From NCBI RefSeq assembly GCF_013283195.1, contig NZ_JABEKT010000001.1:2452509-2516508 (forward strand): a stretch of 64,000 nucleotides of DNA, read 5' to 3'. This stretch comes from Ensifer adhaerens (GTDB lineage: Bacteria; Pseudomonadota; Alphaproteobacteria; Rhizobiales; Rhizobiaceae). Shown piece after piece: positions 46,100-54,100 of the stretch. The notes under the pieces are model-generated. The model did not search any database. It was not told the origin of the DNA and saw only the letters and a program-made list of their open reading frames with translations. Made by a program: the position numbers and the translations under genes. The stretch's first letter is position 1. Every line of letters begins with the position of its first letter.

Positions 46100-46651
46100 A
46101 TGTTCTCGCGCCCTTCTTTGATCGCTCGCGGCGCTGCCGCTTTCGCGCTTGCAGCAACCGTCGGCGTTGCGACGCCGGCCTTATCCGGCGGCAAGGACAA
46201 GGCTTTCTTCGAGAGAGTCTCCGGCCAATGGACAGGCCCCGGCGAGATCGTCGCCGGCAAATACAAGGGCACCAAGTTCACCTGCGACCTCGCTGGTGAA
46301 CCGGCCGCCGGCAATGACGCCGGCATAAAGCTCGATGGCTTCTGCCGTGTCGGCGTGTTCAAGCAGCCGATGTCGGCGCTGATCACCCAGAAGGGCAACA
46401 GCTACACCGGGAAATTCCTCGATGGCGCCGACGGCAAGGGTCTCGATATCGTGTCCGGCAACGTCGCCAAGGACAAGGTCGTTGTCGGCATCAACCGCAA
46501 GAAGCTGAACGGCGCGATGATCGCCCGGCTTCAGAACGACAAGACGATGAACATCACGATCTCGGTCAAGGTCGAGAACACGATGGTGCCGGTAATCGGC
46601 GTCAGCCTCAATCGCCAGGTCGACAACATCGCCGTTGGCTCGATCAAGTAG
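46100..46651 (+). CDS. Periplasmic protein of unknown function
   Basis: The 183-residue product has a clear Sec signal peptide (about 30 residues, ending P-A-L-S-G-G). The mature part shows a beta-rich pattern with F-F-E-R-V-S-G-Q-W-T-G-P-G-E-I and two cysteines (C-D-L-A and F-C-R-V) that could form a disulfide. Similar secreted proteins are widespread in Rhizobiales without known function. The ATG at 46100 has an AAGGA site; a TTG at 46079 also exists in frame. Confidence 0.7.
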   Translation: MFSRPSLIARGAAAFALAATVGVATPALSGGKDKAFFERVSGQWTGPGEIVAGKYKGTKFTCDLAGEPAAGNDAGIKLDGFCRVGVFKQPMSALITQKGNSYTGKFLDGADGKGLDIVSGNVAKDKVVVGINRKKLNGAMIARLQNDKTMNITISVKVENTMVPVIGVSLNRQVDNIAVGSIK

Positions 46652-46666
46652 ACGGCAATTCAGATC

Positions 46667-46708
46667 AACGACAAAAGCCCTGGCCGAACGCCGGGGCTTT
46701 TGTCGTTT
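46667..46708. terminator. Bidirectional terminator between periplasmic protein gene and folK
   Basis: AACGACAAAAGCCC (46667-46680) pairs with its complement at 46694-46707, with a wobble pair and an inner GGC/GCC around a 5-nt loop. The genes on either side are convergent. Confidence 0.9.
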
Positions 46709-46721
46709 ATGCCGCTCGATC

Positions 46722-47246
46722 TCAGGCCTGTGCCCGCCACCAATGCGTGTCTTCGTCCGCCACCTCGATGCCGGTGACGTCGGCATCCGCCAGCCACTCT
46801 TTGACCCGCCGTCCGTTCACGCTCATGCCGGAAGCGAAGTCCGCAAGGGGCATCAGCACGAAGCCGCGCGCGGTCATGCGCGGATGCGGCAGTTCCAGCC
46901 TGCTCTCGGACAGGGACATGTTGCCGAAGGTCAGGACATCGATGTCGATTGTTCGCGGGCCCCAGCGCTCGTCGCGTACCCGCTTCATCTGACGCTCGAT
47001 ATCGAGGCAGGCTTCGAGCAATGCTTCCGGCCCGAGCGTCGTCTCGACTTCGGCACAGGCGTTGAAGAACCAGGCTTGATCGATCTTGCCCCAGGGTGGT
47101 GTGCGAAACAGGCGTGAAACGGCCCGAACCGCGCAATCCGGCCTTGCGTCAAGCATCTGCAGGGCATCGGCCATCGCCCTTCGCGGCTCGCCCAGATTGC
47201 CGCCGAGCCCCAGTGTCGCGATCGATCCGCTCATATCAGGCGACAT
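46722..47246 (-). CDS. folK: HPPK, 6-hydroxymethyl-7,8-dihydropterin pyrophosphokinase
   Basis: The 174-residue enzyme activates hydroxymethyldihydropterin in folate synthesis. It has G-L-G-G-N-L-G near the start, P-W-G-K-I-D-Q-A-W-F-F-N, and the signature R-W-G-P-R-T-I-D-I-D-V-L. The ATG at 47246 overlaps folB by 11 bases and has GAGGT upstream; an ATG at 47234 right after the folB stop is an alternative. It is the third gene of folP-folB-folK. Confidence 0.94.
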   Translation of the reverse strand: MSPDMSGSIATLGLGGNLGEPRRAMADALQMLDARPDCAVRAVSRLFRTPPWGKIDQAWFFNACAEVETTLGPEALLEACLDIERQMKRVRDERWGPRTIDIDVLTFGNMSLSESRLELPHPRMTARGFVLMPLADFASGMSVNGRRVKEWLADADVTGIEVADEDTHWWRAQA

Positions 47247-47604
47247 GCTCGACAGTCACCTCGACATAGTCGAGCACGCCGGGCACAGGCGCATTCGGCT
47301 TGCGAACCGAGACCTTCGCCCGCCGGATCTGCGGGAAGCGGACGCAGAGCGTCTTGGCGACCTCAAGCGCCAGTGCCTCGATCAGGTAGCGCCGACGCCC
47401 GGTGACGATGCGCTCGATCTCGGTAAAGGCGATCCCGTAATGCACGGTGTCGTCGATCGAATCGTCGACCAGCGCCGTGCCCTGCTCCACTTCAAGTTCC
47501 GCATCGACGAAGAACCGCTGCCCGAGGAACTCTTCCTCGTCGAGAACGCCATGGCGCGCGAAGAAGGCACAGTTTTTCAGGGTGATCGTATAGGTGGCGC
47601 TCAT
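47236..47604 (-). CDS. folB: Dihydroneopterin aldolase
   Basis: The 122-residue enzyme cleaves dihydroneopterin to hydroxymethyldihydropterin. It shows the usual F-x-A-R-H-G-V-L-D-E-E and G-Q-R-F-F-V-D blocks, the V-H-Y-G pattern, the E-A-L-A-L-E-V-A-K helix and the K-P-N-A-P-V-P motif. It lies 14 bp after folP and overlaps folK, consistent with a folate operon. Confidence 0.95.
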   Translation of the reverse strand: MSATYTITLKNCAFFARHGVLDEEEFLGQRFFVDAELEVEQGTALVDDSIDDTVHYGIAFTEIERIVTGRRRYLIEALALEVAKTLCVRFPQIRRAKVSVRKPNAPVPGVLDYVEVTVEHVA

Positions 47605-47618
47605 GGTTTTTCGTCCCG

Positions 47619-48470
47619 TCAGCTCTTCTTTGCAGCCAGCATAGCATCCGCCATCATCAGCGCATCCCTGCTGTTTGCGACATCGTGTACGCGGAAAATA
47701 GCGCCGCCCGCCAGCCGCAAGAGCGCCGTCGTTGCGGCGGTGGCGGCGTCACGGTCAGCCGGCTCTCGTCCGGTGACCGCGCCGAGGAAACGCTTGCGCG
47801 ACGTGCCGACCAGAAACGGCAGTTCGAACCGGTGCAACTCGGCAAACCGCGCCATCAGTTCCAGGTTCTCTTCCGTATCCTTGGCAAAGCCGAAACCCGG
47901 ATCGAGCACGATCCGTTCGCGTTCGATACCGGCTTGCGTCGCGATTTGCAGCGAGCATGCAAGAAAGTGAAACTGGTCCTCGATCACATCGGCAAGCTTT
48001 TCGCGGTCACGGCCGGTGTGCATGATGCAAAGCCCTGCTCCGGTCTGCGCCGCGACGTGTGCGATATCGGGTTCGCGCTGAAGGCCGTGCACATCGTTGA
48101 CGATATGAGCCCCTGCCTCGACGGCAAGGCGTGCGGTTTCCGCCCTGTAGGTATCCACCGATATGAGCGCATCGGTCTCGCGCGCAAGAGCTGCAATGAC
48201 CGGGAGGATGCGGCTCTGTTCCTCGTCGGCACTCACCGGTGCGGCATCAGGTCTGGTCGATTCACCGCCGACATCGAGGATCAAGGCGCCATCGCTAAGA
48301 CAGCGCTTGCCCTGCGCGACCGCAGCTTCCGTGTCGCTGAAACGACCGCCATCGGAGAAAGAATCCGGGGTAACATTGATGATCGCCATCAAAACGCCAC
48401 GCGGCCCCAGTTCGAGGCTACGGCCATGCGCCAGCGTCCAATGAAAATTTTGAAACGGATTGTAATTCAT
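47619..48470 (-). CDS. folP: Dihydropteroate synthase
   Basis: The 283-residue enzyme joins the activated pterin with p-aminobenzoate and is the target of sulfonamides. It carries the N-V-T-P-D-S-F-S-D-G-G loop, G-G-E-S-T-R-P, N-D-V-H-G-L, and the G-T-S-R-K-R-F motif that binds the phosphate. It is the first gene of the folP-folB-folK operon. AGGTGGA lies directly before the ATG at 48470. Confidence 0.96.
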   Translation of the reverse strand: MNYNPFQNFHWTLAHGRSLELGPRGVLMAIINVTPDSFSDGGRFSDTEAAVAQGKRCLSDGALILDVGGESTRPDAAPVSADEEQSRILPVIAALARETDALISVDTYRAETARLAVEAGAHIVNDVHGLQREPDIAHVAAQTGAGLCIMHTGRDREKLADVIEDQFHFLACSLQIATQAGIERERIVLDPGFGFAKDTEENLELMARFAELHRFELPFLVGTSRKRFLGAVTGREPADRDAATAATTALLRLAGGAIFRVHDVANSRDALMMADAMLAAKKS

Positions 48471-48575
48471 TCCACCTCACGATGGGCAGCAACCAACCAT
48501 TTCGATTTGCTGTTGCACCCGCGCTGGCTATGCCCCAAGCTTGATTGAAGTTCAACTAAAGAGAACTACGCATTG

Positions 48576-49205
48576 ATGTCTCGAGTACGCGTCCCGCTCA
48601 AAGCCGCCCTTCTTGCCCTTCTGGTTGCCATGCCCTTGGGCTCAGCGTCCGGCGAAACGGTGATGAGCAAGAGCTTCTCCTATTTCTCGATCGGCGGCCG
48701 CACGGCGGCGGATCTCGACAAGGCCCTCTCCAAAGGCGGGCCGATGATGAAGTCGACTGGCGCACGCCATCCGGGCGCAACGCGCATCAAGTTTGGCGGA
48801 ACCATCACCTACGTCAACCGTGGGGGGCGCTGCGCTGTCGGCGCGGCCGTCGTGACGCTCAACACGCGCATCATTCTGCCGCGCTGGAAGTATCGCAAGC
48901 AGGCGAGCCGCGACCTCGCCTTGGTTTGGGATACGCTGTCGAGCGACATCAAGCGCCACGAGGAACGCCACGCCGAGATCGCGCGCAACCATGCCCGCAA
49001 GATGGAGAAGACGTTCCTGGCGCTCAAGCCACAAGCGGACTGCGAAAAAATGCAGGAAAGCGTGACGCGCGCCAGCGCAGAGGCCATCGCCGCCCACGAC
49101 AAGGACCAGGCCCGGTTCGACCGGACGGAGGCGGCCAATTTCGACAAGCGTATCATCCGGCTGCTGCAGTACCGGCTGCAAACACTGCAGAAAACACAGG
49201 AATAG
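48576..49205 (+). CDS. DUF922 secreted Zn-protease-like protein
   Basis: The 209-residue protein starts with a Sec signal peptide (about 27 residues) and has the H-E-E-R-H motif at 128-132 that fits a zinc-binding HExxH site, as expected for DUF922. One conserved cysteine (C86) lies before the core and another (C153) after it. It likely acts in the periplasm; the substrate is unknown. The ATG at 48576 is chosen over a TTG three bases earlier. Confidence 0.78.
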   Translation: MSRVRVPLKAALLALLVAMPLGSASGETVMSKSFSYFSIGGRTAADLDKALSKGGPMMKSTGARHPGATRIKFGGTITYVNRGGRCAVGAAVVTLNTRIILPRWKYRKQASRDLALVWDTLSSDIKRHEERHAEIARNHARKMEKTFLALKPQADCEKMQESVTRASAEAIAAHDKDQARFDRTEAANFDKRIIRLLQYRLQTLQKTQE

Positions 49206-49369
49206 ACAGGGCGGCGTTCCGTCCTCGTGACCGGCATAAGCATAGCGGGAATATACTTGACCGCTACCTGTTTAGCGCGGGCGCACCCACAGTATTTTAT
49301 TGGTGAAATCTAGCGATAGCTGAAGCGGAACGACTCGCTTATATTCAAAATATGAAACGTGAGGGCGAG

Positions 49370-49576
49370 ATGAAATCCAACCCTCCGTTGTCGGAAGCGA
49401 TTTGGCGGGCCATGATGATCTCGCAGGACGTATAAATATTGTCGTTACTTGAGTTCGCCAGCGTCGGTTTGTTTGTTGAAGAGCAAAAGCCGATGCCGCA
49501 GCAGTACAGGTTCTCCTGGCGTGTCTTGATGCAGCAGATGTTCCCTCCCTCATCTGCGTGCGATACGCCCTCCTAG
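49370..49576 (+). pseudogene. Possible small ORF interrupted by one stop codon, or sRNA
   Basis: ATG 49370, with GAGG six bases upstream, opens a frame that encodes S-E-A-I-W-R-A-M-M-I-S-Q-D-V and stops at TAA 49433-49435. The same frame is then open for 46 more codons (L-L-E-F-A-S-V-G-L-F-V-E-E-Q, later W-R-V-L-M-Q-Q-M-F-P-P) up to a TAG at 49574-49576, immediately before a strong terminator. Third-position GC is about 70 percent in both halves, as in real genes. It may be a 67-codon gene with a nonsense mutation. Alternatively the segment is a structured RNA: GCAGATG and CATCTGC can pair around a C/U-rich loop. Confidence 0.4.
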
Positions 49577-49611
49577 CCTCGCTCGTCACACGACCAGCGA
49601 GGCGCTTTTTT
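49576..49611 (+). terminator. Orphan plus-strand terminator
   Basis: GCCTCGCT (49576-49583) pairs with AGCGAGGC (49596-49603), with a further GTC/GAC inside, and is followed by six T residues. The nearest annotated gene upstream ends 370 bp away, so it probably ends a small transcript. Confidence 0.8.
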
Positions 49612-49668
49612 GGCAAATACGGCATCGGTGGATCGAAAAGCAGCAGCTGCGGCGCCGACGGCCGGCGA

Positions 49669-49989
49669 TCAGGCCTGGCGTTCGGGCACGTGCACGACGA
49701 GCCCATCAAGCGCATCGCTGACCTTGATCTGACAGGAAAGCCGCGAGGTCGGACGCACGTCGTAGGCAAAGTCCAGCATGTCCTCTTCCATCGCTTCCGG
49801 CGCGCCGACGACCGCCGTCCAGGCATCGTCGACATAGACATGACAGGTTGCGCAGGCGCAGGCCCCGCCGCACTCGGCCTCAACACCGGGAACCGAGTTG
49901 CGAACGGCGTTCTCCATGACGGTCGAGCCGTTCTCGACATCGAGTTCGTGGCGCGTGCCATCAAAGGCAACGATCGTAAGTTTTGTCAT
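49669..49989 (-). CDS. Adrenodoxin-type [2Fe-2S] ferredoxin
   Basis: The 106-residue ferredoxin has cluster ligands Cys40, Cys46, Cys49 and Cys86 (C-x5-C-x2-C, then C), with the M-L-D-F-A and R-L-S-C-Q-I blocks of the adrenodoxin/FdxB/putidaredoxin branch. Such proteins give electrons to cytochrome P450s or to Fe-S or heme biosynthesis enzymes. No P450 or isc gene is near. The ATG at 49989 begins the conserved M-T-K-L-T-I strand. Confidence 0.92.
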   Translation of the reverse strand: MTKLTIVAFDGTRHELDVENGSTVMENAVRNSVPGVEAECGGACACATCHVYVDDAWTAVVGAPEAMEEDMLDFAYDVRPTSRLSCQIKVSDALDGLVVHVPERQA

Positions 49990-50167
49990 GTCACTTTCCG
50001 GAATAAGCTGATGGGACTGGCCGATCGCGCAAAGCCGCGCGGTGCGGCGGGCGCAAATTCAGGGAAGGTTCTTCCAACAATTCGGCCATTCAGTCAACAA
50101 CAGCCAGTGAGCGCATCGCGGACGCGGCGTTTCAGCGTGCGCGATGCGCCTTTCCAGCCGGTTGCGA

Positions 50168-50536
50168 TCAGCGGCAGAGTTTGAGGATGAACAGCTCGGC
50201 CTCAAGCACGCTCGTTGCAAGCACGTCGGGCAGAGTTGGATCGGTCGGACGCTGCTCGATTGCGCCCGCGGCGGCCGCGACATCGACGGCGCCGACGGCA
50301 AGGGCTGCCCCTTTCAGTTGATGGGCGGCCTGCGCGCGTCCATTCCCCTCGCCTTCGGTGATTTCCTTCATCACCTTGCGCGCCTGACGCGCGAACAATT
50401 GCAGCACTTCTATTTCAAGCGCCTTGTCGCCCATCGTCTGCGCGGTCAGATGGGCAAAGTCGATGGGCTTCCTGCCGGAGGAAGAAGAGCTACCCGGAGT
50501 ATCGGGAGCTTCAAAGGCAATTCTGAGGGCCGCCAT
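50168..50536 (-). CDS. Stand-alone Hpt phosphotransfer protein
   Basis: The 122-residue helical protein carries one Hpt domain with A-H-Q-L-K-G-A-A, phospho-acceptor His72. The N-terminal 22 residues are a Ser-rich flexible lead. It lacks the DHp-like fold of ChpT. It could relay phosphate between a hybrid kinase and a response regulator; CckA in the same window uses ChpT, so the partner is open. A SixA-type phosphatase 9 kb away is the kind of enzyme that acts on Hpt proteins. It is divergent from the giant polar-growth gene. Confidence 0.82.
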   Translation of the reverse strand: MAALRIAFEAPDTPGSSSSSGRKPIDFAHLTAQTMGDKALEIEVLQLFARQARKVMKEITEGEGNGRAQAAHQLKGAALAVGAVDVAAAAGAIEQRPTDPTLPDVLATSVLEAELFILKLCR

Positions 50537-51137
50537 CAGCCAATTTCCCTATTGTTTGTATAGTGTTGTCCATGTCCGCTGCCGCCTTGCCGTCGCGCAT
50601 AGTTTGCGCATTGACTGGAAAGGGTGGCACGGGCGCCATGCCAGACCGCGCCTGTTCACCAGGCGTCGTCACAGGACGATCGCTGCAGTTTCTGCAGCTA
50701 TCATCCTCCACGGGCGGGCGCTGCTATCGGCTTAAAACGGGGCGCAATATAGGCAGGAATCTGGGAAAATGGTTAATGACCGTTAAACCTGCTGTTTTCC
50801 TTGTCTTTTCCGCCCTAACCCCCTCTATCACATTAAGAATTCATTAGGATTTTAATGAAGCCGGAGTGCTCTTAATTGTAAGAACCCGGCTAATGTGTCA
50901 CTACGATACGGTTAGGAACGGGCCTGCGTACGAAAATGGCAACCGTTCCGGTGGATAAGCGTTGCGGGTGGTGCCCTCGGGGCACAATTCCGACTATCCA
51001 TCGAGGAAATGATGTGGGTGTTGAGTAGGGTATTGCGTAGATGTGATGCGCGTATCTTGCCGTCACCGCCCCGGTGAAGAGGGTGCCCGGCCGCAGTCGC
51101 GGTTTGAATGGGCACGCTTCGGCGGAGGCAAAAGGTA
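50537..51137. other. Long promoter and leader region of the polar-growth gene
   Basis: About 600 bp without a supported gene. The stretch 50760-50920 is AT-rich and holds TTAA motifs like those bound by CtrA. GGAACGG (50915-50921) can pair with CCGTTCC (50943-50949), a possible leader hairpin. GGAGG at 51124-51128 is the probable ribosome-binding site of the next gene. Confidence 0.5.
50773..50847. promoter_or_regulatory. Candidate CtrA-type sites
   Basis: TTAA-N6-TTAA occurs at 50773-50786 and TTAA-N7-TTAG at 50833-50847; the consensus for CtrA is TTAA-N7-TTAA. Neither is a perfect match. Regulation by the cell cycle would suit a polar-growth gene. Confidence 0.3.
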
Positions 51138-54100
51138 ATGAGGCGTATCCCTATGGCGACGAAGAAGAGCAACGAGTCGATTGACGAAAAGGCCTTCCAG
51201 GCTCTGGAAGCGGCCCTTAAGATCGATTTTGACGAGCTTAAGTCGAGCCCTAACGACAAGACTTCCTTGGATGATCCGGAGGAAAATGTGTCTGACTCCA
51301 CCCATCAGGCTGCCCAGCCCGATCACAGTCGAAATGCCAAGCCTCAGCAGGAACCACCCCGCGCCGCGCGAGCCAATGACGCCGCACGCGGGCTCGCTCC
51401 CGAACCTGCGCCTAAGTCGCCTCCCCTTTCCCCGGCAAACGACGATGGCCGCCGCTCGCCGGCAGCCATGTTGCGCGCCCTCGACGTACGCTCGAACCGT
51501 GCCGCCATCCGGGTCGCAGCCCTCGTCTCCATCGTCTGGGCCGTCGCCGGCCTTGGTGTCGCAAACCTGCTCTATGGTCCGCAGATCTGGCAGATCCGCA
51601 CGCTGAGCGATCTCGCCGCCACCCCGGGTGCAGTCGGTGTTGCCATCGGCATCCTGCTGCCCATCATGCTCTTCTTCTCCTTCGCCATCATGATCGCCCG
51701 CGCGCAGGAACTGCGTAACGCCGCGCGTTCCATGGCCGAAGTGGCACTGCGCCTGGCCGAGCCGGAAACTGCAGCCGCCGACCGGGTCATGACCGTCGGT
51801 CAGGCCGTTCGCCGCGAAGTCTCCGCGATGAACGAAGGCATCGAGCGCACGATTGCCCGCGCTACCGAGCTTGAAACGCTGGTTCACTCCGAGGTCAACG
51901 CACTCGAGCGCAGCTACAGCGAAAACGAACTGCGCGTACGCACGCTGGTTCAGGAGCTGGGCCTCGAGCGCGAAGCCATCATCGGTCACTCCGAGCGTAT
52001 CCGCTCCACCATTGCCGGTGCACACGGCAAGCTGAAGGACGATCTCGACCAGGCGGGCGAAGACATTGCCTCGCGCATCGCGATCTCTGGCGAAGCCTTC
52101 GCCTCGCTGATCGATACGCGCGCCGCGGCTCTCAGTGAAAAGTCCGATGCTGCCCTGCAGAACATCGGCACCATGTTGACGAACCGCACGGACTCGCTGC
52201 TATCAGGCCTGACCGCTGCCGGCCTCGGGCTCAGCAGCGAATTCGACACCCGCCTCGATCAGCTGAGCGATACGTTGACCAAGCGCGGCGAGCAGCTGCT
52301 CGGCCAGTTCGAGACCCGCGCCTCCTCGCTCGACGCCAACACAGAAAAGCTGAATGCAGCCCTCAACGAGCGCGCCCGCCAGCTCAATGAAACGCTGATT
52401 GCCCGCACGCGCGATCTCAACGAAAGCCTGAGTGTCGGCCAGAGCGCGATCGCCGGCGGTCTTGAGGACGTACTTGCAACGCTCAACGCCACGCTCGACG
52501 AAAAGGGTGCACATTTCCGCCAGAGCCTGCGCTCCAGCGCCGACGACGCGATCATGGATCTCGACCTGCGCGGCGGCTTCTTCGAGGAGAAACTGCAGAC
52601 GACGGTCGGCCAGCTGGCTACCGCGTTCGACGAACGCTTCCACGAGTTCGCCTCGGCCTTCGACAAGCGGGCCAGCATGCTCGACACCAAGCTGATGGAA
52701 AGCCTGCACCGCATCAACGAAACGGTGACCGGCGGTTCGGATGCCATTGGCAGCGCTCTTGACGGCAGCATCGAGAAGATCGGCTCGGCCCTTTCGGATC
52801 AGTCGTTGTCGCTTGCGACCGCGCTCGGCGCCACGCACGACTTCATCGAGGAAACGATCGGCAGCCGCACATCCGACCTCAGCAACCTGATCGGCGGCGC
52901 TCACAGCCGCATCGACAGCGTGCTTTCCGAAAAGACCAGCAGCCTGATGGGTGCTCTTTCCGAGGCACAGGATCGCATCGAAAACGGTTTCGGCCAGCGC
53001 GCCGATGCGCTTGCCAATGCCCTGACCTCGAGCGAACAACGTCTGACCGAGGGCCTCGACACCCGCACGGCGCAGTTCGTCGACGGCTTGCAGGCGGCTC
53101 ACGCTCGCATCGAGCAGACGCTGACCGGGTCGACCGACGAGATCACCAGTGCCATCGCTGCAAGCCAGCACCGTCTCGACAACACCCTGTCCGAGCGCAC
53201 CCTTGCCCTTTCGACCGTGCTGTCGACCGGCACGGACGCGATCGAAGGCGCCGTCGGCGAAACGGCCGACCGGCTGGAGCGCGTTCTGTCGGAACGCAGC
53301 CAGGCGATTGCAGAAACCCTGTCAAACCAGACATCGGCGCTCGACGGCGTTCTTGCCGCCCGGTCTTCCCACATCACTTCGACAATGACGGCCCGCGCCA
53401 ACGAGATGGCGGAGTCCTTGAGCCGCCATGCCGAAGACGTCGCCGACAACCTGACGTTCCGCGCCACGGCCGTTGCCGAGACGATGACGGACCGCGTCGG
53501 CGAAATCGAACAGAAGCTGTCGGACAGCGTTTCCGTGATTGCCGAAAACCTCGGCGGCCGCGTCAGCGAGATTTCCGATACCCTCACCAACACCAGCGCC
53601 CGCATCGCCGAAGACCTGAGCGGTCGCGTCGGCAAGATTTCGGATGCGCTGACCGCCACGAGCGCACAGATCGCCGAAGCGCTGACGGCGCGCACGACCG
53701 AGGCGACCGCCTCGCTTGCCGGCAAGGCAACGGAAATCGAACAGACGCTCACCGGCCGTGCCGAGCACTTGCGCGAAACCCTGTCGTCGACCCACGAGCA
53801 GATCCGCGCCACGCTCGACGACCGGATCAACGCGATCAACCTCGCCGTCGATCAGGGCCGAGATCAGCTGGAAGGCATGCTGTCCGACCAGTCCATGTCG
53901 ATTGCCACCAGCCTTGCCACCAGCGCCAGCATGCTCGAAATGTCGCTCGAAGAGCGCCAGGCCGCTCTTGCCGGCATCATCGACCGCAGTGGCGAAACGC
54001 TGGAAGCCCGCATGCGCTCGACCACCGGCAACATCGCCGAGCGGCTGGCGGAGACAGCGGGCCAGATCAGCCTTGCTGCCGACACTTTGACCAATCGGGT

